27,016 nucleotides of DNA. Origin: JBCDGZ01 sp038750655. Its GTDB lineage: Bacteria > Bacteroidota > Bacteroidia > Chitinophagales > Saprospiraceae. A model generated the notes under the pieces. The model made no database searches and was not told the origin of the DNA. It worked only from the letters and a program-made list of their open reading frames with translations. Every line of letters starts with the position of its first letter. The first letter of the stretch is position 1. Shown here in pieces: positions 7,447 to 14,847 of the stretch. A program made the translations under genes and the position numbers. Where the stretch lies: contig JBCDGZ010000112.1 of the NCBI GenBank assembly GCA_038750655.1, positions 1 to 27,016 on the forward strand. The letters are read 5' to 3'.

Positions 7447-10400
7447 ATGCGACTTTTCCGAAGAAGCCTACTGTGTTTGTTGACCACCCTGTTACTGTAT
7501 GCTTGCAACAACGATTCTTCCACTGATTTACTTCCTCTTTTTGAGGGGGTCAGTGAGGAAAAATCCAAGATCAATTTTATCAATCGCCTCCGAGAATCGC
7601 CGAGCCAAAATGTGCTGACCTACGAATACTTTTACAATGGTGCGGGGCTGGCCGTCGCCGATTTTAACCAGGATAATTATCCGGATATTTACTTTGTCTC
7701 CAACCTCGAAGCCAATCAATTGTACCTCAATCAGCAAGACTTTAGCTTTAAAGAAGTTGCTTCGATCAGCCGCGTGGCAGGCCGAAAAGGGTTTGATACG
7801 GGCGTCAGTTTGGTGGACATCAATGCCGATGGATTAATGGATATTTATCTCTGTAAATCGGGACGTTTTACCCAACTGGATTTGCGGCGAAATGAGCTGT
7901 ATGTCAATCAGGGCAACAACGAAGAAGGCATTCCCATTTTTACAGAACAAGCTAAAGCCTACGGGCTAGACATTGCCGCCTACTCTACGCAGTCCTCCTT
8001 TTTTGATTACGATAAAGATGGCGATCTGGATTTATTTTTGATCAATCACGACATCGATACTTATGAGGTCAATGATATTGCAGGTTTACAAAATCAAAGC
8101 AGCGAGTGGGTAGGAGAGCGACTTTACAAAAATGAATCGGGCTACTTTTCTGATGTGACCCAAGAAGCTGGAATCATCAACAACCAATTGGGCTTCGGCC
8201 TAGGTTTGGCCGTCGGCGATTTGAATAATGATGGCTATCCGGATGTGTATGTGAGCAATGATTATTCGGGAAAAGATCATCTTTACATCAACCAACAAGA
8301 TGGTACGTTTCGGGAAAAAATTCGGGAGCTAACAGCGCATACTTCTTTTTACGCAATGGGTAATGATATTGGCGACATCAATAATGATGGCTGGCTGGAT
8401 ATTGTCAATTTGGATATGGTTGCCCAAGATAATTATGGTATCAAGACCAGCATGAGTGCCATGAATCCCGAGCAGTTTCAAAATCTGGTGGCGCTGGGTG
8501 AGCATCGGCAATACATGTTCAATAGTTTGTTGATCAACAACGGTGTGGCGGTCGAGAACCGCGATCCGCAGTTTTCCAATATCGCACAACTGCTGGGCAT
8601 CTCGAACACTGATTGGAGCTGGGCTCCTCTACTTTTTGATATGAATAACGATGGGTATCAGGACTTATTCATCACCAATGGCATCAAGAGAAATATCCGT
8701 TACAACGATGCCATCAAGAAAGTACAGACCCTCCAACAACAGCTACAGGCCGACCCCTCCCCCCAGGCTAAAGCCCGCTATTTTCAGCTCATGCTCCAAC
8801 AGTTTCCCTATCACCGCAAACCCAATTATTTCTTCCTCAACCAAGGCGATCTGGTCTTTGAAGACATCAGCAAGGCCCTGGGGCAGGACAGCCTCCCCAC
8901 GGCCTCCAACGGCGCGGCCTACGCCGATCTGGACCTCGATGGCGACCTAGATTTGATCATCAACAACGTCGATCAGCCTGCTACCTTACTGCGCAACAAC
9001 AGCCAGCAAAATGCCGATGCCCATTACCTCACCATCCAACTCAAAGGCCCTGCCCTCAACCCCTTCGGCATCGGTATGCGCATCACGCTAAGGGCCAACA
9101 ACCAGTCGCAAACCAAAGAACTGTATACCTCGCGTGGCTACCTTTCCGCTTCCCCTCCGCTGCTTCATTTTGGCCTACAACCCTGTGAGCGAATTGATCA
9201 GCTCCTCATCCAATGGCCCGACGGAAGAGCAGAATCGCGGAGCAATATCCAGCCCAACCAGCACCTGGTGATTGATCATCAAACCAGTGCTCTTCCATCG
9301 GCTTCCCCCGCTCTAAGACCCCAAATTTTTGCCGACATCAGCAAAGACCTTATCCAGCACCAACATCGCGAAAATGCGTTCGATGACTTTGCTCGCGAGC
9401 TATTACTGCCCCATCGGATGTCCAACAGCGGGCCGGCCCTGGCCACCGGCGATGTCGATGGCAATGGCACCGTGGACCTGTTCATCGGAGGGGCCGCCGG
9501 CCGGCCGGCGACTTTGTACTTGCAAGGGGACGCTGGGGAAATGCGGCGAAGCCAGCTGGATACTTGGGCGGCCGATAAGCAGTTGGAAGATGTAGAAGCT
9601 TGCCTTTTAGATGCGGATCAGGATGGCGATTTAGATTTGATTGTTGGAGGAGGGAGCAATGAATGGCCCGCTGGAGCGGAAGCCTATCGCCTGCGCTATT
9701 TTGAAAATGAGGGCGGAGGGCGCTTTCGCAAAAACGAAGCCGTGCTGCCCGACCTCCGCTTGAGCGTAGGCGCAATTCGCCCTGCGGATTTTGATGGCGA
9801 TGGGGACTTGGATGTATTCGTTGGCGGGCGGCAGCAACCGGGGCAATACCCCCGTCCGGCGGACAGCTATTTGCTGTTGAATCAAAGTGGGGGAGGGGAG
9901 GCTCAGTTTGAGAATGTAACGCCGCAGTGGGCGCCTTTTCTGCAAGCCTTTGGCATGGTGACCGACGCGATCTGGGTAGATGTGAATCAGGATCAACGAT
10001 TGGATTTGGTTACGACTGGCGAGTGGATGTCGCCTAGAATTTTACTCAACGACGGCCAGCAATTTATTGATCATACTGAAGCGGCAAACCTACACGAAGA
10101 AACGGGCTGGTGGTACAGCCTCGCAAGCGCCGATTTCGACCAGGATGGCGACCCTGATTTGATCGCTGGTAATTTGGGCTTGAACTACAAATACAAAGCC
10201 TCCAAAACGGCTCCGTTCGAAATTTACACCAACGATTTTGACCAAAGCGGTAATCAGGACATTGTGCTGGGCTATTATTCCGACGACACCTTATTTCCGC
10301 TACGGGGGCGAGAATGCTCCTCTTCGCAGATGCCTTTTATCAAGAAAAAATTTGCCAGCTACGAAGCCTTCGGCAAAGCCAGTTTGCAGGAGGTCTATCC

Positions 10401-10839
10401 TGCTGCGGCATTGGAGAGTGCGGTGCATTATTCGGCTACTAACTTTGCCTCCTGCTATTTTGAAAACGATGGGACCGGGCGATTCAAAGTACGGCCCTTG
10501 CCCCGAATGGCGCAGTGGTCTTCGGTCAACGATTTACTCATTCAAGATTTTGATAAGGATACGAATCTAGATATATTACTGGCCGGAAATTTATATGAAG
10601 CAGAAGTGGAAACGCCCCGCAATGATGCTAGTATTGGCTTATTGTTGAAGGGAGACGGTAGCGGAAATTTTACGGCGATTCCGGCCTTCGACAGCGGACT
10701 ACAAATCCTCGGGGAGGTGAAACATATTCAACCTTGGGATTGGAAGGGCGCTAGCGAACCTACGCTCCTGTTGGGCAAACGAGATACGACGGCCTGGCAA
10801 TTGATTAAATTACAAAATCCTATCCACCAAATAAAATGA
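7447..10839 (+). CDS. FG-GAP/VCBS-repeat lipoprotein with ASPIC/UnbV domain
   Basis: Large predicted lipoprotein, 1130 aa from the ATG at 7447. A GTG at 7426 would add seven residues, but it lies inside an operator-like palindrome, whereas the ATG gives a compact lipoprotein signal (MRLFRRSLL...LLLYAC, lipid Cys20). The body is a beta-propeller-type array of FG-GAP/VCBS repeats, each carrying a calcium-binding-like acidic loop such as DFNQDNYPD, DYDKDGDLD, DLNNDGYPD, DINNDGWLD and DMNNDGYQD. An ASPIC/UnbV domain (about residues 528-611, with LTIQLKGPALNPFGIG and GYLSASPPLLHFGL) interrupts the array, and a second repeat block follows (DVDGNGTVD, DADQDGDLD, DFDGDGDLD). Such proteins commonly sit beside SusC/SusD pairs in Bacteroidota; their biochemical role is poorly defined, with surface binding of ligand or partners plausible. 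It is divergent from the SusC-like gene and separated by one base from the regulator gene, so the two are very likely translated from one message. Confidence 0.88.
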   Translation: MRLFRRSLLCLLTTLLLYACNNDSSTDLLPLFEGVSEEKSKINFINRLRESPSQNVLTYEYFYNGAGLAVADFNQDNYPDIYFVSNLEANQLYLNQQDFSFKEVASISRVAGRKGFDTGVSLVDINADGLMDIYLCKSGRFTQLDLRRNELYVNQGNNEEGIPIFTEQAKAYGLDIAAYSTQSSFFDYDKDGDLDLFLINHDIDTYEVNDIAGLQNQSSEWVGERLYKNESGYFSDVTQEAGIINNQLGFGLGLAVGDLNNDGYPDVYVSNDYSGKDHLYINQQDGTFREKIRELTAHTSFYAMGNDIGDINNDGWLDIVNLDMVAQDNYGIKTSMSAMNPEQFQNLVALGEHRQYMFNSLLINNGVAVENRDPQFSNIAQLLGISNTDWSWAPLLFDMNNDGYQDLFITNGIKRNIRYNDAIKKVQTLQQQLQADPSPQAKARYFQLMLQQFPYHRKPNYFFLNQGDLVFEDISKALGQDSLPTASNGAAYADLDLDGDLDLIINNVDQPATLLRNNSQQNADAHYLTIQLKGPALNPFGIGMRITLRANNQSQTKELYTSRGYLSASPPLLHFGLQPCERIDQLLIQWPDGRAESRSNIQPNQHLVIDHQTSALPSASPALRPQIFADISKDLIQHQHRENAFDDFARELLLPHRMSNSGPALATGDVDGNGTVDLFIGGAAGRPATLYLQGDAGEMRRSQLDTWAADKQLEDVEACLLDADQDGDLDLIVGGGSNEWPAGAEAYRLRYFENEGGGRFRKNEAVLPDLRLSVGAIRPADFDGDGDLDVFVGGRQQPGQYPRPADSYLLLNQSGGGEAQFENVTPQWAPFLQAFGMVTDAIWVDVNQDQRLDLVTTGEWMSPRILLNDGQQFIDHTEAANLHEETGWWYSLASADFDQDGDPDLIAGNLGLNYKYKASKTAPFEIYTNDFDQSGNQDIVLGYYSDDTLFPLRGRECSSSQMPFIKKKFASYEAFGKASLQEVYPAAALESAVHYSATNFASCYFENDGTGRFKVRPLPRMAQWSSVNDLLIQDFDKDTNLDILLAGNLYEAEVETPRNDASIGLLLKGDGSGNFTAIPAFDSGLQILGEVKHIQPWDWKGASEPTLLLGKRDTTAWQLIKLQNPIHQIK

Positions 10840-10840
10840 C

Positions 10841-11875
10841 ATGCCCATGGCCAACATGAAGGACCTGGCTAAAGCGACCGGACTATCCCTGGCTACCATC
10901 TCTCGGGTGTTCAACGATAGTGATAAGGTTACGGCGCAAACCCGGGAAATCGTACTGAGTGCCGCTGAAAAACTCAGCTACCGACCAAACAAAATGGCGG
11001 CTGCATTGCGCAGTGGGAGAAGTAACTCCATTGGGGTGATTGTACCCGTTATCGACCGGGAAGTTTTTTCTTCGGCCATTAAAAGTATGGAGGAGGTGCT
11101 CAGTGCGAGTGGGTATAATATCATCATCTGTCAGAGTCATGAGTCCTATCAGAGGGAGCAAGAGATCATCGAAAACCTGGTGCAGTTGAAAGTAGCCGGT
11201 GTCATTATTTCAATATCCAAAGAGACCAATACAACGGATCATCTTGCGGTATTGGAAAAGGAAAATATCCCCCTGGTTTTCTTCGATCGCAGTTTGGAAT
11301 TGGGCAAGCTCAACAGCGTCGTGATCAACAACTACAATGGGGCCTACCAGGCTACGCAGCATTTGGTCGATCAGGGCTGCCGGCAGATCATTCATTTGGC
11401 GGGCAAGGAAAAGGTGCCGATCTTTCGAGAGCGTAGAAGAGGATTTGAGGATGCGCTGCGGCGCAATAAGCTGGCCTTAGAGGATGGAGATGTTATTGCC
11501 TTTGATGAGTCACAGGCCAATCGGGTGGCGCAGCTGACCGCCCGATTAGCGGCGGAGCCGCGGCCGGACGGGATTTTGGCCCACGGCGATATTTCGGCTT
11601 TGGTGGCCCTGCGGGTGTTGAACGAAAAGGGGATTAGGGTGCCGGCGGAGGTGGCCATCGTCGGCTTTGGAGACAGCCTGTTTTGCACCTATCTGGAGCC
11701 GGGCTTATCCTCGGTCAGCCAGCGTAATGAGGATGTTGGGCGGCTGGCAGCGAGTTTGTTGCTGGAGGAATTGCAGCCGCAGGAGGCCGATCGGGTAGTA
11801 GCGCATCAGGTGTTACCGCCGGTGCTAAAGATTCGGAAATCGTCTTTGCGCCGGCCACAGACTACGGACGAATAA
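10841..11875 (+). CDS. LacI/GalR-family transcriptional regulator
   Basis: DNA-binding repressor of 344 aa, a normal length for the family. The N-terminal helix-turn-helix is clear (MKDLAKATGLSLATISRVFN), followed by the hinge helix region YRPNKMAAALRSGRS and then a periplasmic-binding-protein-like effector domain (SIGVIVPVIDREVFSSAI; GCRQIIHLAG; DGILAHGD; VAIVGFGD). There are in-frame ATGs at 10841, 10847 and 10856; the first follows the preceding stop by one base and supports translational coupling. Palindromes of the sort LacI proteins bind occur at the susC-side promoter, at the start of the preceding gene and 26 bases after its own stop, so it probably controls the whole locus in response to a pathway compound. 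The effector is unknown. Repression is the usual mode; activation cannot be excluded. Confidence 0.93.
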   Translation: MPMANMKDLAKATGLSLATISRVFNDSDKVTAQTREIVLSAAEKLSYRPNKMAAALRSGRSNSIGVIVPVIDREVFSSAIKSMEEVLSASGYNIIICQSHESYQREQEIIENLVQLKVAGVIISISKETNTTDHLAVLEKENIPLVFFDRSLELGKLNSVVINNYNGAYQATQHLVDQGCRQIIHLAGKEKVPIFRERRRGFEDALRRNKLALEDGDVIAFDESQANRVAQLTARLAAEPRPDGILAHGDISALVALRVLNEKGIRVPAEVAIVGFGDSLFCTYLEPGLSSVSQRNEDVGRLAASLLLEELQPQEADRVVAHQVLPPVLKIRKSSLRRPQTTDE

Positions 11876-11899
11876 CGGCTTATGGGAAAATGAAAATTC

Positions 11900-11917
11900 A
11901 ATGTAAACGTTTACATT
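11900..11917. promoter_or_regulatory. Perfect 18-bp LacI-type operator upstream of the monooxygenase gene
   Basis: AATGTAAACGTTTACATT is a perfect inverted repeat of 18 bases centred on CG, the classic LacI/GalR operator form. It lies between the regulator gene and the monooxygenase gene. It ends 15 bases upstream of a TATATTTG -7 box and so covers the region where a -33 element would sit, a position suited to repression. It is the strongest of the related sites in the window. Confidence 0.82.
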
Positions 11918-11932
11918 TTCCATCACTTTAAT

Positions 11933-11940
11933 TATATTTG
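11933..11940 (+). promoter_or_regulatory. Predicted -7 promoter element for the monooxygenase-symporter operon
   Basis: TATATTTG is an exact match to TAnnTTTG and identical to the element ahead of the SusC-like gene. It is about 71 bases ahead of the ATG at 12012. No good -33 TTTG is visible because that region is occupied by the palindromic operator. Confidence 0.5.
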
Positions 11941-12011
11941 ACAAGACATCATCTATTCAGCTGAGTTGTAATCGCCAAGCGTACAACTTATCAGATTTAA
12001 ACTAACCAAAT

Positions 12012-13175
12012 ATGATCAACCCTGCTATCAAAATCAGGTCTCCACACTTAGAAGGTGCAGAAGTGGCCTGGTTTGCTCCACTTTGTAATGGGGACGATGA
12101 ATTTTTGGGGCGACACGATATGCGCTACAAAAGTGACTGGAGCAATACCTCTAATGTCCTGTTGACGGCCGACCGGTTGGGCTACCGCAACATCCTTTGT
12201 CCCTCCTCTTACCAAGTCGGGCAGGATACTTTGACCTTTGCCTCAGCCGTCGCCCCACTCACTTCCAATATCAATATTCTGGCGGCTATCCGCTGCGGCG
12301 AAGTCCATCCACCGATGTTAGGCCGGGCCATTGCCACCCTGGATCACCTCCTCAAAGGACGGCTCACCATCAACATTATTTCTTCGGACCTGCCGGGCAC
12401 CAAGCTGGAATCGGCCGAGCGCTACCAAAGGTCCAGAGAGGTCATCGAAATTTTGAAGCAGGGCTGGACGCAGGATTACATCGATTTTAAAGGAGAATTC
12501 TACAATATCCAACTGGCCACTACAGCGCCGGTGAAGCCTTATCAGCAAAACGGCGGTCCGCTGCTGTATTTTGGTGGCTATTCCCCACCGGCCGTCGACC
12601 TCTGCGCCGAACACTGCGATGTTTACCTGATGTGGCCGGAAACGGAGACTCGCCTACAGGAGCTGATGATGAATATGAGTCGGAAGGCCGAAGGCTATAA
12701 TCGCACGGTGGACTTTGGTCTGCGCATTCATGTGATTGTACGAGAAACAGAGGCCAAGGCTAAGGCTGCGGCCCAACGATTGATGTGCTATGTTGATGAT
12801 GAGATGGGCAAGGAGATCAGAGAGCGAGCGCTGGATGCGCACTCCTACGGCGTCTCGCGGCAGACGGAAATTCGGAAGATGGCCAGCGATGATGGCTTTG
12901 TGGAGCCCCACCTCTGGACGGGCATCGGCCGGGCGCGCTCGGGCTGCGGCGGCGCCATCGTCGGCGACCCCGATCAGGTGCTGCGAAAGATTAGGCGCTA
13001 CATGGATATGGGCATCCGGGCTTTTATTTTCTCCGGCTACCCCCATGCGGATGAGTGCAAGCTGTTTGCGAACTATGTACTGCCGAAGTTGACAACTTTT
13101 TCAATGCCGGAGGTGCAGGGGCGCAAGCCGAAGACCACCCCAGAGAGCCCCTTGGCCGCAGGCACTCGATCGTAG
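12012..13175 (+). CDS. SsuD-like LLM-class flavin-dependent monooxygenase
   Basis: Bacterial-luciferase-fold monooxygenase, 387 aa, closest in motif content to alkanesulfonate monooxygenase SsuD, which uses reduced FMN and oxygen to cleave a carbon-sulfur bond. Compared with E. coli SsuD as I remember it, three functional residues line up with constant spacing: His240 in RIHVIVRET, Arg309 in GRARSGCGGAIVGD and Tyr343 in FSGYPH. LYFGGYSPPA and DVYLMWPET are also family-like. Two residues differ: the SsuD Cys54 position falls at Val69/Gly70, and the first-strand His is replaced near Cys25 (APLCNGDD). This suggests a different substrate. The enzyme is probably cytoplasmic, with no signal peptide. 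FMN must be supplied by a separate reductase, which is not in the window. It is 43 bases ahead of a sodium symporter gene, preceded by a LacI-type operator, so the two likely form an inducible uptake-and-oxidation unit. Family is sure; substrate is not. Confidence 0.87.
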   Translation: MINPAIKIRSPHLEGAEVAWFAPLCNGDDEFLGRHDMRYKSDWSNTSNVLLTADRLGYRNILCPSSYQVGQDTLTFASAVAPLTSNINILAAIRCGEVHPPMLGRAIATLDHLLKGRLTINIISSDLPGTKLESAERYQRSREVIEILKQGWTQDYIDFKGEFYNIQLATTAPVKPYQQNGGPLLYFGGYSPPAVDLCAEHCDVYLMWPETETRLQELMMNMSRKAEGYNRTVDFGLRIHVIVRETEAKAKAAAQRLMCYVDDEMGKEIRERALDAHSYGVSRQTEIRKMASDDGFVEPHLWTGIGRARSGCGGAIVGDPDQVLRKIRRYMDMGIRAFIFSGYPHADECKLFANYVLPKLTTFSMPEVQGRKPKTTPESPLAAGTRS

Positions 13176-13218
13176 TCATCTTTACCCTTACTGAATATTT
13201 CACAACGAAACCTCTATA

Positions 13219-14766
13219 GTGCTTGATTTAACCATCGTTATCACCTATTTCGTCGCCATTTTCGCTACGGCCATTACTGGTCGAGTTAATAAAGACGCAA
13301 CAGTAGAAGAATATTTTTTGAGTTCCCGCAACCTCCGCTGGCCTTCCATCGCCCTGTCCAGCATCGCGACGAACATCAACGGCTACCAGTTCCTGGGTAT
13401 GATGGGCTCGGCCTACCTCTACGGACTGGCCCAGGCCAGCCTCGAAATCAACGCCGTGCAGGGTATCCTGATGGCCGCCTTCATCTTTGTCCCCCTATTC
13501 CTCAAAGAGCGGGTCATCACCATCACCCAATACATCCAAAAGCGGCTGGGCAAGACCGTCGGCCTCTTCTACAGCCTGGCCAACCTACTGATTTTTTCCA
13601 CCATCACCCTCGGCGCGGCCCTCTTCTGGGGCGCCTACGCCGCCGAGCTGGTCTTTAGCGACTACCTGTCCGTTCTCAGCGATGATCGCATCACCCGCGT
13701 CAGCATCCTCATCGTTGGCCTTGGCGTCTTCTCGGCCATTTATACCTATTTCGGAGGCCTCAATGCGGTGGTCAAAACCGATATTATCCAGTTCAGCATC
13801 CTACTCTTCGGCGGCTTCGTTGTGTTGTTCATCTCCGTCCACCATCTCGGTGGCTGGGGCGAGCTTTATCGCAAAACTCCCGAGCATATGCACCTCTACC
13901 TCCCCGCCGATCACCCCAAGCTGCCCTGGATTCATATCTTCGGCCTCTTCCTGCTGAACATCAACTATTGGTGTGCCAATCAAACCATCATGCAGCGTTC
14001 CCTGGCTGCCAAGAGCCTCCGGCACGCGCAGATCGGCCTGATGGCCGGTGGCGTCATGAAATACGTCATGGCCGTCCTCATCGTCGTCCCCGGCATCGCC
14101 CTCTACGGCATCCTTGGCGAGAACGGCCTGACCGAGCCCGATATGGCCTTCCCCTATCTCGTCAATACCTACCTGCCGACGGGCATCAAAGGCATCATAC
14201 TTTGCGCCCTCTTCGCTTCGCTGATGAGCACCGTCGATTCCACCTTCAACTCCCTGGCCACCCTCTGGTCCATCGACATCTACAAAGGTTACCTCAACAA
14301 AACAGCTAACGATACCCAGGTGGTCAATGCAGGCAAGCGCACCATCATCGTCACCCTCATCACCGGCGTTACGATGGGCCTGATCTTGCTCTACATCAAA
14401 TTCGAAAACCCGGAGGCCGCCTTTACCCACACCCTCAACGAGCTGCGCTACTACATCAACTGCGGTATCGTGGTACTGATCTGCACCGCCGCCTTCATGG
14501 TCACCCCCAATCGGACGGCTACGTTGGTCGGCTTTTTGTCTACTATCCCCTTACACCTCATCATCATTCACTATTTTCCGGAGATGAACTATTTCGTCCG
14601 GGCCATGTGGGTCATCTTGATCGCGCTGATCTCTGTTATGATTGCCAGCAGCAAAGATGGCTTGCGCAGTTGGAGCGATTTGATACAGTACGATTCGCCG
14701 CAGATTAGTCGGGTCGGATTTGGGTTATTGGTCTCTTTGGTGTTGATCCATGTGATTTTTCATTAG
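13219..14766 (+). CDS. Sodium:solute symporter, SSS family (SGLT-like)
   Basis: Inner-membrane sodium-coupled importer of 515 aa, hydrophobic through most of its length with repeated transmembrane segments. Family marks include the early SSRNLRWPSIALSSIATNIN, the SGLT-type YWCANQTIMQRSLAAKSL near residues 249-266, and ALFASLMSTVDSTFNSLATLW, in which Ser337 and Thr338 occupy the positions of the sodium-binding serines of Vibrio SGLT. I chose the GTG at 13219 because the frame then begins with the usual short extracytoplasmic end and first helix; no ATG lies nearby upstream. It should bring the substrate that entered through the SusC/SusD-like pair across the inner membrane to the monooxygenase encoded 43 bases upstream. 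SGLT-type members often carry sugars or related polyols and acids; the actual solute is unknown. A strong hairpin follows the stop. Confidence 0.93.
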   Translation: MLDLTIVITYFVAIFATAITGRVNKDATVEEYFLSSRNLRWPSIALSSIATNINGYQFLGMMGSAYLYGLAQASLEINAVQGILMAAFIFVPLFLKERVITITQYIQKRLGKTVGLFYSLANLLIFSTITLGAALFWGAYAAELVFSDYLSVLSDDRITRVSILIVGLGVFSAIYTYFGGLNAVVKTDIIQFSILLFGGFVVLFISVHHLGGWGELYRKTPEHMHLYLPADHPKLPWIHIFGLFLLNINYWCANQTIMQRSLAAKSLRHAQIGLMAGGVMKYVMAVLIVVPGIALYGILGENGLTEPDMAFPYLVNTYLPTGIKGIILCALFASLMSTVDSTFNSLATLWSIDIYKGYLNKTANDTQVVNAGKRTIIVTLITGVTMGLILLYIKFENPEAAFTHTLNELRYYINCGIVVLICTAAFMVTPNRTATLVGFLSTIPLHLIIIHYFPEMNYFVRAMWVILIALISVMIASSKDGLRSWSDLIQYDSPQISRVGFGLLVSLVLIHVIFH

Positions 14767-14783
14767 GATAGCCATCAAATATT

Positions 14784-14826
14784 TTCGCCCCACCGACGGT
14801 GCCGAGAGGCCGGTCGATGGGGCGAA
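14784..14826. terminator. Strong hairpin between convergent operons
   Basis: TTCGCCCCA (14784-14792) pairs with TGGGGCGAA (14818-14826); the stem continues after one mismatch as CGAC with GTCG, and a small inner GCC/GGC hairpin may form in the loop. T-rich flanks on both sides are modest. It fills the 81-base gap between the symporter stop and the stop of the leftward giant gene, so it probably serves both operons. Confidence 0.75.
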
Positions 14827-14847
14827 TTTAATTTATCCTAACCCAGC

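Noticed and set aside
7266..7583. Minus-strand open frame of 105 codons across the divergent promoter region
   Set aside because: It covers predicted promoters and operators and overlaps the lipoprotein signal of the FG-GAP gene; the translation has no coherent features.
13801..14430. Minus-strand open frame of 209 codons
   Set aside because: Antisense to the symporter; its Asp/Glu/Gly-rich translation is what the reverse of a GC-rich membrane-protein gene produces.
2521..14826. A classical polysaccharide-utilisation locus
   Set aside because: SusC/D and a regulator are present, but there is no glycoside hydrolase, polysaccharide lyase, sulfatase or hybrid two-component sensor, so I describe it only as an uptake and oxidation locus.
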